Source of the DNA: Pontederia crassipes
Taxonomy: Eukaryota > Streptophyta > Magnoliopsida > Commelinales > Pontederiaceae
Reading direction: 5' to 3'
Length of the DNA: 64,000 bases
Assembly (NCBI GenBank): GCA_030549335.1
Contig: CM060189.1
Location: 26,435,001-26,499,000, forward strand
The position numbers and the translations under genes are program-made. Every line of letters begins with the position of its first letter. The first letter of the stretch is position 1. Positions 1 to 11,699 of the stretch are shown piece by piece. The notes below the pieces were generated by a model. It was not told the origin of the DNA. It worked only from the letters and a program-made list of their open reading frames with translations, and made no database searches.

Positions 1-1430
1 TACATAAAAGAGACATGAAGTTTATCTTAATTGACCGAGTGCTTCTCATTGAATTGAATAGTTATGAACATTATAAATTGAATTGAATTAAATTAAATTA
101 AAATCGAATCGAATTGAATGGAATAGATCATAATCATTTGGATATTTACCCTATTGAATCGAATTATTATTGACCAATGACCATTGATTACCGAATTAAA
201 AATTATTAATTTAATATTAATTTATTATCAGATAATTGATAATTGTTAATTGAAAATTATTATTGATTTATATTGATCTTGTGACCATAATATGATATAT
301 TACTCATATCGACAAATTGATATATTATTAATTGATTATTGTATTGATTGTTCAATTGATTTATTGTTGATCATACTTTCTTAATTAATTGTTTAATAGA
401 CCTTAGAGTATTTTTATACTCATGAATTTTTTTTGTACCTGGATCCATATAGGTGAAAGACCTATAGATGATCGTCCTGCATATGGCTATGCTACAGACA
501 TATGTTGTACATTTTCTATATCGAGTTGTCTAGTTTTTATTATTTTCACATTTGTTAAAATTATGAACTTATTAATATTTTAATTATTTAAAATATTATG
601 AATTATTAGTTATTACTATTGAAAAAGTATTCCGCATTTATAATTTATATTTCAAAAAATATTTTATAGAAGATTATATAAAATTTTTAGGATGACTCTG
701 AGCACATGAAAGTCACGTAAATTTTGTGACATTACAATTACTTTATTTCATAAAAGAAATTTACTATTTAATATTTAGTTGTAAAAATAGAATTTATTGA
801 AATGCTTTCATTATTTTCTATTTATTATTTCATTTAATTTGATCAGTATTACCTAATTATTAGCTTATAATGCAATCAAATATATAAAATTTTACTGCCG
901 AACCGAAGCAGAATGTATAGAAATAAAAATCGAAACTGAATTTGAGTACCGCCAATTGCAATAATTTATTCATTTTGTGATGTTGTCAGTTTCCTATTTT
1001 AAGAAAGCGGTACCCACGATTTAGTTCGCGTGATGCTGACGATTATGTGCACTCTTCACATATTGAAAATTGGGTCACCATTGAATCCAACCAATTTCAA
1101 TAATTAAAGTCGCTCCACGCCGCGTACTATTTTTTTACATTCATAGAAACTAGGATGCTTATGATCCAAATCGCACAACATTAATAGCTATGTGCACTCT
1201 TTAAGACCGACTCATCATCGAATTTAATTAATCTCGTAAGATTATTTGTATCACGTACCTCACACTGACATGTGACACTCTCAACAAAAAATTCTACATT
1301 CACGTGAACCCAAACTCGAGACGTTAAGTTAAAAAAATTGCTTACCATTCCACTTAACTCTTGTCCGTATTGATCTGCGACTTCTTCGTACCTAATTAAA
1401 TAACTCGGCCCAAAAATAATGTTATCATCA
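1..1430. other. AT-rich intergenic DNA, no recognised gene
   Basis: The first 150 bases hold short degenerate runs of GAATTGAAT-like units. The rest is AT-rich with many stop codons. A 107-codon minus-strand reading frame ends near 1181 and matches no family I recognise; it runs into the ACCGGTT-type element at its 5' end, so it is probably a chance frame or debris. Confidence 0.5.
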
Positions 1431-2432
1431 ATGTTATCAAAACTGGATTGGACCGGCCGGTTCAACCGCGAATCGGCCGGAAATCCGGTTCGATTTGATA
1501 TCAAAACTATTTTTGATATTGAACCGGGAAAACCGGTTCAACCCAGTTCAAGTTGAATTTTGAAAAATAATATTAAAAAAATGGTGAAAATAGGAAAGTT
1601 AAAAAAGAAAAAAAGAAAGGAATATAAGAAAGGTAAAAAAAGGAGGGAATATGACATGTATAAAATAAATTAGGAATTGAAATAAAAAAAGGTAAGTATT
1701 TAAAATTGAATAACATTAAAATGGAAATCATTAAAGGACATAAATAGGAGATAAAAAGGAAAGTGTTAAAGTAATAAGAATAATTTAAGATAAAATTTAT
1801 TAATATAGCATTTATCATCAATAAATAATATATATTAAATTAAAATAATCTATTTATATTTATATGTTAATCATTATTAAAATAATATTAAAATGGTGAA
1901 AATAGGAAAGTTAAAAAAGGGAAAAGGAAAGGAATATAAGAAAAGTAAAAAAAGGACCGAATATGACATGTATAAAATAAATTAGGAATTGAAATAAAAA
2001 AGGTAAGTATTTAAAATTGAATAAAATTAAAATGGAAATCATTAAAGGGCATAAATAAAGGAGATAAAAAGAAAGTGTTAAAGAAATAAGAATAATTTAA
2101 GATAAAATTTATTAATATAGCATTTATCATCAATAAATAGTAGATATTAAATAATAATAATCTATTTTATATTTATATATTAAACATTATTAAAAATTTT
2201 AATAAATAAAAAATATGTTATATTAATTTTTAATATTATTAATAAGTTATTAATATAATATTCATATACTATATCATGTAATTTATATTATATCTTTATA
2301 ATTATTATAAATAATATTATTTTAATAAAATCAGGTTCAATCCGGTCGAATTCGATCGGACTGGTCCAACTGTGACCCGGTAAGAAATTCGGTCCGGTCG
2401 CCGGTCCGGTTCTGAAAATATTGGTTAGCATT
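1431..2432. mobile_element. ACCGGTT-type inverted-repeat element, copy 1
   Basis: The left end reads ATGTTATCAAAACTGGATTG followed by GGACCGGCCGGTTCAACCGCG. The right end is its imperfect inverse (CGGTCCGGTTCTGAAAATATT). The interior is AT-rich and holds a diverged direct duplication of about 310 bp (near 1565-1870 and 1880-2200, both with AAAATGGTGAAAATAGGAAA). Similar ends recur at 31069-31766 and 55752-56685. No coding capacity is visible, so it is a non-autonomous element. I found no clean target duplication, and its superfamily is uncertain. Confidence 0.6.
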
Positions 2433-2819
2433 GCTGCCTTACCTTATAGCGAAGAAATTGAATGATGGGAACAAATCAATGCAAATTTTGGCAAAGTTAA
2501 GCGACTATACTTTCAATATTGGTCAGCTTCATTTGAGGCTTCAAGCCTTCAACCATGTCTATATATAATCAATCATCAGTTCTTATCTGAGGACGAATTT
2601 TTCTGGTATATTAGTCTCTCTCAATCCTCTCTTCCTAATTCTCAAATATCACCTTCACTTGATGTTAAGGTGAAAGCTATATGTATATGATCTTGTGCTT
2701 TCATGTAGGAATAAGATATCGTGGCATATTCAAAATAATTAATTAATTGGCGTATTGATAGATCGGAATCGTTTCTTCAATCACGGCAGGCTTCCTGATC
2801 AACGTTGGCTTTTGAATGA

Positions 2820-2821
<2 letters not shown>

Positions 2822-2875
<54 letters not shown>
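2822..2875. repeat. (TA)n microsatellite
   Basis: Uninterrupted TA dinucleotide run. It creates an artefactual Tyr-Ile reading frame. Confidence 0.95.
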
Positions 2876-2876
<1 letters not shown>

Positions 2877-3149
2877 CACACCACCAGTCTTTTTCATACA
2901 CTTACTAGTTGTCGTTTGTTTGAGGCTTCATTCTTTGCCCACGAAAATAGTCCTTAGCTTTTCTCGACATGATTATCTAATAAATAAAGTACTTAATACT
3001 TATCTAGGGGGCCAAGATCAAAAGTTTTCTTTAATTAATTTATAAAAATGTCTGATAAATCTAATAATTGGAAGATTAATTCGGTTAATACTAAATAACA
3101 TACATGTACCTAATATGTAACATACAGTTAAGATAGTTTTTTTATTTAA

Positions 3150-3771
3150 GGGTTTAATGATTGTGTAACACTCATTTGGTGTAACTTTGTGTAACACCTA
3201 AATCTTTCCTGCCCTTGCATGTTGGGATCGACGACGAATCGACCGACGACCCCCCAAGGTCCTCGACCACCCGCAGGTTCGGATCGACGACGGAGAGCTC
3301 GGATCGACAACGACGAGTTCGGACCGATGATGGTGCGGATTGGGGAGTGGAGGCGGCGATATGGATTTGGATCGATGACAGGGTGCAGATAGGGGAGCGG
3401 AGGAGTGAAGAGATAGCGGGAAGGAGAAGAGATGGTTGAGGGCGGAGCTCGTAGGGCTCGACGATGGCGATCATAGCGACGACGGCGGTGCTCGTAGGGC
3501 TTGATGACGATGCTCACAAGGCTCGATGACGAAGCTCGAGTCATAGGCGGTGAGATTTGACGCTCGGTGCCGGCGATCGGAGGAGAGAGGAGAGAAAGCG
3601 CGAGGGAGAAGAGAGGATCGAGGGCGTCGCTGGTGGTCACCGGATGGGGAGTTCGCTGCATCATCGGTGGGGAGGATGTGATGGGGGAGATCGAGAGCTC
3701 GCAACTATTGGATTAGATCCAGATGATTTCATTTGTATCATTGGATCAGGTGTTACACTACCATTAAACCC
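3150..3771. mobile_element. Mutator-like non-autonomous element with 9-bp target duplication
   Basis: The left end GGGTTTAATGATTGTGTAACAC and the inverse of the right end (GGGTTTAATGGTAGTGTAACAC) match at 20 of 22 bases. Exactly outside them lies the same 9-mer, TTTATTTAA, at 3141-3149 and 3772-3780. A 9-bp target duplication is typical of Mutator-like elements. The 622-bp element is much more GC-rich inside than its surroundings, with repeated TCGACGACG-like words and overlapping open frames on both strands. No transposase is visible. The GC-rich core could be a captured host fragment (Pack-MULE) or a simple internal repeat; I recognise no protein in it. Confidence 0.82.
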
Positions 3772-3869
3772 TTTATTTAATTATAGAGTTTGTGCAATGT
3801 TGTTGCCAAATGTAAAGAATTGAGGAATAGCAACCATTCCAGAAGATACATATAACACCCCCGACCAAT

Positions 3870-4320
3870 CAAGATATTGTTCACTTTAGACTATCGACCG
3901 AATTTAAAATGCGTCTTGATAGGTGAAGGGGTAGTTACATATAAACCCATGACCACATTCGTGTTTTGCCCATGTGGAGCCAATGAGACTATCTTAGTCC
4001 TTAGACCTCAGGTCATTACAATCTTCCTCCGTAAAGGGCTCAATATCCTCGTTAAGCGAGATCCGTGTTGGGCCATGGCCTGTGTTTCCCACATGACTCA
4101 AGTGATCATGCGAGGTTGGCTATCGGCCCAATCAAGATATCGTTCGCTTTGGACTATCGGCCCATACGAATTTAAAATGTGCCTTGATATATGAAGGGGG
4201 CTATTGTTCGCTTTAGCTACATATAAGTCCATGATCACCTCCATATTTTGCCCATATGAAACTATTTAATGAGACCATCTTATTTCTTAAACCTCAGGTT
4301 ATTACAGTACGAGTGTCCCA
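3870..4320. repeat. Pair of diverged direct repeats (widespread plant repeat type)
   Basis: The stretch CAATCAAGATATTGTTCAC at 3866 and its near copy CAATCAAGATATCGTTCGC at 4129 are both followed by CTTT(A/G)GACTATCG, AATTTAAAATG, then ACATATAA, CCATGA, TTTTGCCCATAT and ACCTCAGGT(C/T)ATTACA. The two copies lie about 260 bp apart. The wording resembles a repeat common in many angiosperms. A 105-codon plus-strand frame across it is probably not a gene. Confidence 0.6.
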
Positions 4321-4330
4321 GTTATATGTT

Positions 4331-5305
4331 CTATCGCTACTATAGATACAAGGATGATGGAGATAAGTAGGTGTAATAATTTGCTTTAAGTCATAAAACT
4401 TATAATTTGATCTAGCATATTTCAATATAAAATATTCAAAGCTTCTTTCCTTAATTATCATATTGCTACCTACTTATATTTTCATACGAGAGGTATTCAT
4501 AAAACTTTATTTAAAGATCACTGACAATATTCACATACTTCTTTATTTCCACATGTACTATCCAATGCTAACTATTTCAATAGGTTAAGTTTAACACACA
4601 TATTTCAAAGTGTTTCTATTACATCATATCTGAAAATCTAAGGATCAAAAGTGACCTTTGCTTCAACTCAAATAATCAACTTAAAAGTATCTAAAATTCT
4701 TAATGATGATAAGACGAGTAAAATCAAAATCTTAAAATAAAAATATCACACGGGGAAACCATACAAGTATGATTTGATTTAATATTTCGTTTGAGGAAGC
4801 ACAATCAACATAGAAGTTTTCTTAGCATATGAATTTATTTGTAAAGTACAGCTAATTCATGAAATGTGTGTGTATACCAACGACACTTTACACACATGCT
4901 ATTGCATATAATTCAACCTGAGTCAATATATGTCATGCCCAAAATTTTTTTAAAAAAATTAAATAATTATCTATTGTTATTCTGGAAAATAAGGGTTGAT
5001 AATAATATTTTAATTTTGAAAATAAAGGATAATTGGTGAGGAGTTGGAAGAGATAAGGAGGACTTTAAGGTTTGAGTTTGATAAACGGACAAACAATTAA
5101 ATTCAAAATTAATTAATTATGAACTCATATTAATGATTGTATTAACTAAAACGATAGAGGTTAGATTATAATTGATTGAGGGACCAGTCATACTCAAACT
5201 CTATACTAAAAAATTTGTAAATATGTTTCAAAGGATGTGGAGTTTTATGTACATTTGAAAATTAATTTCTACATGAGAACCTCCACTTTGTCTATCATTT
5301 TCATA
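4331..5305. other. AT-rich intergenic DNA
   Basis: No reading frame or repeat that I can support. This is the left flank of the large Ty3 insertion. Confidence 0.5.
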
Positions 5306-5310
5306 CAAAT

Positions 5311-7111
5311 TAATGCATAAAATGATGTAGCAAAATAAAATCATTAGCAAATGCACTAATCACTCAATTAATATAGTAAATAGGAGTATAGAATGTCGAA
5401 CTCACGAGGAATATTATTAATTCAATATTTGATTTTATAAATTAATAAGAGAGAAAAATATATATTTTGAAGATAAGTTTTCTAATTATAAAATAGATAT
5501 TAAAAATAAAATAATAATAAGATAATGGTGTTGAAGTTAGGTCTTAGGATGATAATAAATCAAGGATAAATATGTCAATCAGAAAAGATAAATTAAATTT
5601 TTTAAGATGGATTTAGAATTTTTCTAAGTTATTAATTTACAAAATTAAATCATAGAGTTCATAAACTAGTAATTCTATTATTTAATCAAGCAAATCAAAC
5701 TATGTTAAATTTAATCAAAACTGAAGTCCCACAAACTGATATGTATGTAGATGAGATTAAAACTAAGATTCATTAATATGAAAATTCTAAACTATTAATC
5801 ACCCCACAAACTGGTATAGATTAACATACCACACAAATCTAATTCTCCACACATTAGTTATTAAACTTATGTCAATTTTTAATTTCACAATAAATCATTT
5901 GATTTAATAAATAAAATATGAAATCAAGTAGTCTACAAACTGGTAATTACTTAATTAAAAAATTCAAATAATTAAATCAAAAGTATTAAACATAATTAAA
6001 ACTTGATCAAAAGAAATTTAATAATAAAATAAGGGTTCACAATATTTTCCTTCAATAATATTCTCCTAAAATAAAATAATTAAAAACATGGACTTCATCC
6101 TAGAACTGCAGATAGATAATAACAAAATAAAAATAATAATTGAAAGAATTACACTAAGAATAAATCATGATTCTTGAATGTCGTTGGACCGTCTAGATCA
6201 GCCATCCAACTCTTTCTCTTTCTCGATTGAAGCTTGCAGATTTCTCGACACACCATAGAAGAAAACCAAACTTCCAAGCACACCCGAAATGGATGATTCA
6301 TCATGTATTTATAAGTGTAAAAAGTTCTTCACGTTAATTACGACCGTTAATATCATCGCACCCTTCTTCTAATCTTGGCCAAAATGATAAATTCTTCTTA
6401 TCTTCACTCCCTTCTATATGTCACACGTCTGATTATTGACCAATCAACATCGGTCATGTAGGACGTAATCTTTATCTCACGCCCAACCCCAAGGAAGTTG
6501 GACGTAAGATTTTATCCAATTAAATGATAACCTAAATTTGGCGCCCTGGTTGTGATGCTTCTCGGCCAATAAGGTATGTGATAAGGTATGTGATAAGATC
6601 TCGGCCAAAGATAACCTAAATTCCTTCATCCTTATATCCCCCAACAAACTCCTTTTATGGCCGCCAAGTTTATATCACCTTAATGATAGTGCTACATCTC
6701 GCCCGTAATATTTCTCTTGTTTGTTTCTCGGCAGATGACAAAGATAAGTCTTCGATAATGATAACAACTTGGCGCCCTCTAAATTCTTCCAATTATGCTT
6801 TACGCCCAATACAGATAAAGCCTCGGATAAATGTCACCCAATTATGTTTTTACTCCTTATCTCATTTGCTGTCATGACTGAATTAATCCATCCTATAATC
6901 CACCATTTGACGTTAATTCAGCTTCCCTGCAAAAATAATTATAAAAATTAAGCAAATATCTTCTTAGTTAAAATATTCTAAGAATTAATAATCAAAATTG
7001 ATAAATTTGGAATTATGAATAAAAATGACCTAAAATGATGCATGTCATAATCAAATTACAGAAAACTTAATTAAAATAATAAACTAAAACATGTTATATT
7101 TTCATGCATCA
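5311..7111 (-). repeat. Ty3 element LTR (3' LTR in element orientation)
   Basis: It is 1801 bp and matches 14433-16244 along its whole length with scattered substitutions and small indels. Shared landmarks include GTCGAAC(T)CACGAG, CACAAACTGGT motifs and TTGGCGCCCTGGTTGTGATG. It begins TAATGC (expected TGATGC) and ends ATGCATCA. Confidence 0.88.
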
Positions 7112-7126
7112 AACTTCCCCAAGCTT
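7112..7126 (-). other. Polypurine tract of the Ty3 element
   Basis: Read on the minus strand the sequence is AAGCTTGGGGAAGTT directly before LTR start TGATGC. This is where plus-strand DNA synthesis would be primed in a Ty3 element. Confidence 0.7.
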
Positions 7127-8319
7127 AAAGTCTTACTTGTCCCAAGCAAAAATTTCAAAGCAAGGGCTCAAGAGAGTTCCATCATAACTTTCATATTGTT
7201 CACTGACTAATTTTTCTCACAAAATTCTTTTGTACACCTACTATTCAACATCTTACCACTTTCCATGCACTTAGCTTCATAAAGGTTCTGAATGCTGCAC
7301 ATATTTAAACAATCTCAAATTCATCCTTCTAAAAAAATAGTTTGTCAAATAATAGCATTAATATTGAACACATAAGTACTAATTGAGCTTAATTTTTCAA
7401 TTTTTTTCACATTTTTATTTTCAATCATTTTAAGAGTTCTAATCTTCAAGCAGGATTGCACAAGGAAGTCCATGTAGCAGACTTTTGATAGATAACTCCC
7501 AGACCAGATGGCCTTAGGGCAATAAGGCACCCCTCGAGTTTACTTGCCTGAACAACTAAGGTTCTGAATGAAGAGTTCGAACTTAGCCATGATTCAGTAC
7601 TCCGGTGCTTCTCCATATTCCACAATATGGTCCTTGTAGCAGGCTTTTGATTAATGGATCCCAAAGCAATTATCCTTAAGTCGTCAGGCATGAACCCCTA
7701 TGGATCTAATTATTCGAACACACCTTGATTCCAGATAGCACTTTTATACCTATACATAACTTTATTCAAACACTTTTTTTACTATCATTTTTTTCAACAC
7801 ACTTTTTTAAGCTCAAGGGTTACTTAATATGGTCAATAAAAAGGCTACTATGATCTAGACTTAATAGAAATAAATAAAAGGTATGAACAAAATCTTGTAG
7901 TTTAGACATCCATAGTTCTACTTAGTATAGGCACATAGTCCATAAGTTCAATACTGAAATAGCAAGTGATAAGAGAGAAAATCATTCAAATTTCATTAGC
8001 TAACAACATATCTTTGAATTTTACTTAAAGATAATTAAAATAGTAAGACAAGAGTTAGTAAGATGATAGCAAAAATAAATGCATGTAATGGTATTTTTGA
8101 AATATTTTCATATTTTCAATTTTTTATTTTTTTATATAAATGCACATATACAAATAAAAAGAAAAATAAAGAGAAATGTAACGCATGAAATGCAAACTCC
8201 TCCAAGCTAGAACCAAACACTGTCCACAGTGTGAGGCCAACGAGGGAAAGGGATACATACTCGATAAAAGAGAAAAATTAGGAAATGATAAATAAAGAAA
8301 ATGGAAAAGACATAACTGG
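7127..8319 (-). other. Ty3 element 3' non-coding region
   Basis: AT-rich sequence between ORF1 and the polypurine tract. It contains two diverged copies of a module with TGTAGCAG(A/G)CTTTTGAT (near 7474 and 7635), set in blocks about 150 bp apart. No protein is recognisable. It fits the long spacer that Athila-like elements carry before the 3' LTR. Confidence 0.5.
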
Positions 8320-10610
8320 ATGTATTGTCTGCGTGGCGGTGAAGGTGGGTGGTAGCCAAAATGTCCTTGACGCATATGATAGTCATGGATGCGCCTCGTC
8401 ATGCAAACCTCCTGATCCTGGCGAGACTCAAAGTGGCCCTATCGCTCATGCATATCCTTGAAGTCTGCTCGAATGGTGGTCAACTTTGTCACCTGCCTAT
8501 TTTGCTGTTCTCGAATAGCGTGCAACTCCATTTCATGGCGAAGCTGCTCGTCGCACATGGATTCCCAGAGGCTCTGCATGGATGCGTAATCGGGCTGAGA
8601 CGGTAGAGGCGGTGGATAATAAGTTTGCTATGGGAGAAATAAGTCTATTATGGAGGTGGAAGGTTTGGCAGCGCCGGTTCTTGTAGGGGTGCACCATCGG
8701 ATCATGAGTCGGATATGGGGAGGCCGGAACCAACGAAGAGCGAGAAGAACTTTCTTGTGCTGGAGATGAAATAGGGGATGACATCGGTACATACGATGGA
8801 GGTGTAGGTGCCTCATGTCGGGAAACTGCTGGTGAATCGTGAAGAAACTCTTGCTGTCGCATTTGTTGTTGTGCTGCCGCATAGTCCGGAGACTCAAATC
8901 AAGAGAACTCTGCATCTTGAAGTGGCTGATCACTGGACAGATGGTCCTGCTTGTGGAGGTGTGAACTGCCTAAAAGGAAGCCAATTATTCGTATTAATTG
9001 GTTTAAAAGTATCCTGATTTTAGCAAGGCACCTCCTGGTTGCAGCCTTTAAAAATAAAAACTTTAATCCCTGAGTTATTGGTCACCGAATGGGTAAGTCG
9101 CCAATCCCTAATTGTGGGAAGGCATGAGACGAATTGAAAAAAGGTTTTGGCTGAGTGGCATGTACTTCCATGGTGCCCGTTTTTCCAATTATGAAGCATG
9201 CGGGAAGGATAGCTAGAGATTTCTTGTAAAAATACCAGCTCCTGTCTTAAAGATTTAGATTATTTAATATTTTATAACGATAGCGATCCCTATTCTTGAC
9301 TCGAAATAGGAGCAGGTTTATGGCTCGAATCCGCAGTCACTTTCAAGATGCCTTGATGGTGAAATGGTAGACACGCGAGACTCAAAATCTTCTGTGGGGC
9401 AAGAATTCGTCGAATTCCCAACACTGGAAACACCACTTCCCGTCCGACTTGCATGCTTCCAAAAAGGGAAGGACCTTTCCCTCTGGGGGTAGGAGAAAAT
9501 GAAAATACTAGGGATTTCGTATAAATCCATTTCTCCCCTGGATGCCGAAGGCGTTCTTGGGGTGATCTCGTCGAGTTTTTGGCGCGATCGCTCGAGAATC
9601 GAATTTGATCCATGAATCTAAGAAAAAAAGATCAATTCTATAAGATTGAATAAAAATTTGATTGACCATTTGTTATAACAAACAATTCCAACGATCCGAA
9701 AAGAAAAGGCCCGTAATCGCAACGACCCAATTGCAAGAGCGGGGCTCTACCAACTGGGCTCTAGAGGGGTTTGGTGTTGCTCACGAGACCCATAGCATGA
9801 ATGGTCCTACGAGTGAGGTGGATTTTTGCTAGGACAACTTCGAGATCATCCAGGTCAAGTTGTAAGTGATGAGAAATGGGCATGATAACGGAATCCATAT
9901 TAATATTGCCGCCACGATGAGTAGTGCGGTGCTGAAAGCAACGAATGATGAAGGTACTCACATTAAGCGGAGTTCTATGGAGCATGCTGTGGATGGGTAT
10001 AACTCCCCCTCTGAGATGGCACAATCATTGTCAGTGCGTCCACTTAAGGTGTTGCTTAGCATGCAGTGGACGAAACGTAGGACAAGATTCTAAATTGTGC
10101 TTTCTTTAGCTGTGTTCCAAACCAATGGGTCTTCATCTATTATTTGTTTCCAAAAAACTTCAGCATCAAAGTTAGTAGGTGCAGAACGAGACCCATGGTT
10201 GGGGAATCCATAAATATTATTAATTTTCCCAGGGTGAGGTTAAATGGTCGCCCATAAAGCTGGAATGAGATTCGGGGCTGATCATAATTTCTGCCATCTA
10301 AATTAAAAACCTCGAGAGATGAAAAGAAATTTCGTAATTAGTACTTCATAAGTTGGCCACCAGGAATGCACAAAGTTAGAGAGTCCAATATGAGAAAATA
10401 ATAAATGAATATCTATAAGTAAATTATACTCCCTGAGCATTTTGGTATTCGAAAATCTGGTGGCATGAATTCGAATCACAGACATCCGTTCATATTGAGC
10501 TTGGTACTCAGGCTTAGTCCAATAGTAGTCTCCAAGATAAAAAACTAGTTGTGAGGGCTGTGGTACCGCTGAGCATTCAGATGTCTTTGTTCGTGACGCC
10601 CCCTCCAAAT
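8320..10610 (-). pseudogene. Athila-ORF1-like retrotransposon protein, broken
   Basis: The minus strand carries pieces of one protein in order. Near 10608-10303 is a frame with REYNLL, WWPTYEVLITKFL and, further on, ISFQLYGRPFNLTLGKIN, in the pattern WPTYE-x-FL followed by a GR(P/Y) beta segment typical of retrotransposon ORF1/plant transposon-domain proteins. Near 10024-9770 follows IPIHSMLHRTPLNVSTFI, HRTTHRGG and ISHHL. Between 8930 and 8320 lies a Pro/Ser-rich tail with YPTHDPMVHPY. Frames shift between the pieces, and plastid-like DNA separates the second from the third. This protein class lies 3' of pol in Athila elements; its role is unknown. Family assignment rests on remembered motif patterns. 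Confidence 0.6.
9303..9765. other. Mosaic insert derived from plastid inverted-repeat DNA
   Basis: Several short stretches resemble separate plastid genes. 9350-9390 matches the 5' part of tRNA-Leu(CAA), up to the anticodon arm. 9422-9455 on the minus strand matches the start of 16S rRNA (GCAAGTCGGACGGGAAGTGG). 9710-9760 on the minus strand matches the first exon of tRNA-Ala(UGC) plus the start of its intron (GTTGGTAGAGC, then TTGCAATTGGGTCG). GAAATAGGAGCAGG at 9303 resembles the 16S-trnI spacer. In plastids these are not adjacent, and both strands are used here, so the block is rearranged. None is a complete RNA gene. Confidence 0.7.
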
Positions 10611-10619
10611 ATTAGCAAA

Positions 10620-11560
10620 TCATCTCATTTTGATCGGAACAAAGAAACTATTGAGCAACAAAGAAAAGTGCCAGCTCGGCGAGTTTGGCGACTGAAGTCT
10701 CGGCCATAGTAACTATTGGCCATAAGTAGGAATATCTGCTCGGTGAAGAGAGCTCAGTATGAAGTGTCTCGACCGTGACATATGCTGGAGTGTCAGTCGT
10801 GATTCGATGAAAAGCTCAAAGTGGGAGGTGACTCGTCTTTGAGATCGCCAGTGGCATAAGGGAGAAGGACGTCTCAGCCGTGACGCAGAGAGAAAGGGTA
10901 TTGGAGCGGGCTGTAGTGCTATTGATGGTGAAGTTAGCTCGGTGCGAGGCTCGACCGTAAGGAGGTACAAGGGGTGTGGCGATGGCGACCGGTAGTGAGA
11001 GGGTGTGATGAAGATCGATAGTGAAGGGGTCAGCTTTGGTTCGGGCGTAGGAGAGCCATGCTGCTATTGATCTATGAGGGCACAAGAAGGGGTAAGAATT
11101 TATAGAGGAAAGATGGGGCGTGAACTTGCCTATTCTGGTGTGATGGCATGCAGTGAAGAGTCATGTCGATTGGATTTGAGGCGCCAAGATCAACAACATG
11201 CATGCTTTTTGTCATGGTGTCGTCTTGTCGTTAGCATGGGGTTTGGCGCTCAACAGTGAAAGCAGTCAACTTGTCGCCTGATGTGTGATCCATGTCGGGT
11301 AGTCAAGCGATATGATCCATGTCAGTGATTCATCTTTGGTGCATGTGATCGTCCGATGGTGTTAGCGATTTGTCTTTTGGCGCCCGAGATGTCTAGGCCA
11401 AGGTCAAAGAGTCAGGATGTTTGAGGCTCGGCGAGATCATTGAGGTCTTCACTTGGCGGCCGATGGAGTGAGTGAGCATGTACTGTTCACATGCCCCAAG
11501 ATATTACTTCATGCATGTGGAGCGCCCCATCGATGTATCCGAAGAAATGATTATCCGAAT
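10620..11560. other. GC-rich interval inside the Ty3 element, no recognised protein
   Basis: It lies where pol would be expected but shows no reverse transcriptase or integrase motif in any frame I read. Words such as GCTCGGC, CTCGGCC and GTGATCCATGTC recur. Short overlapping frames on both strands have no recognisable family. It may be filler acquired when pol was lost. Confidence 0.4.
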
Positions 11561-11699
11561 TCCTCTCCTCGCACAAAATGGAATATTAATTAGATGACTC
11601 CATAAATAAAAAAATAGAATGCCTAAAATAATATATATATATATATATAACCCAAATTAATTCTAATGTAACTACATTATTAATTAGTAACTAATTAAA

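Noticed and set aside
2755-3045. 96-codon plus-strand ORF
   Set aside because: It reads through a TA microsatellite as Tyr-Ile repeats; no domain.
9350-9390. tRNA-Leu(CAA) gene
   Set aside because: Only the 5' part up to the anticodon arm is present. The 3' half with the T arm and acceptor strand is replaced by other sequence.
9710-9760. tRNA-Ala gene on the minus strand
   Set aside because: Only the first exon and the start of the intron of a plastid tRNA-Ala(UGC) are present, and there is no second exon.
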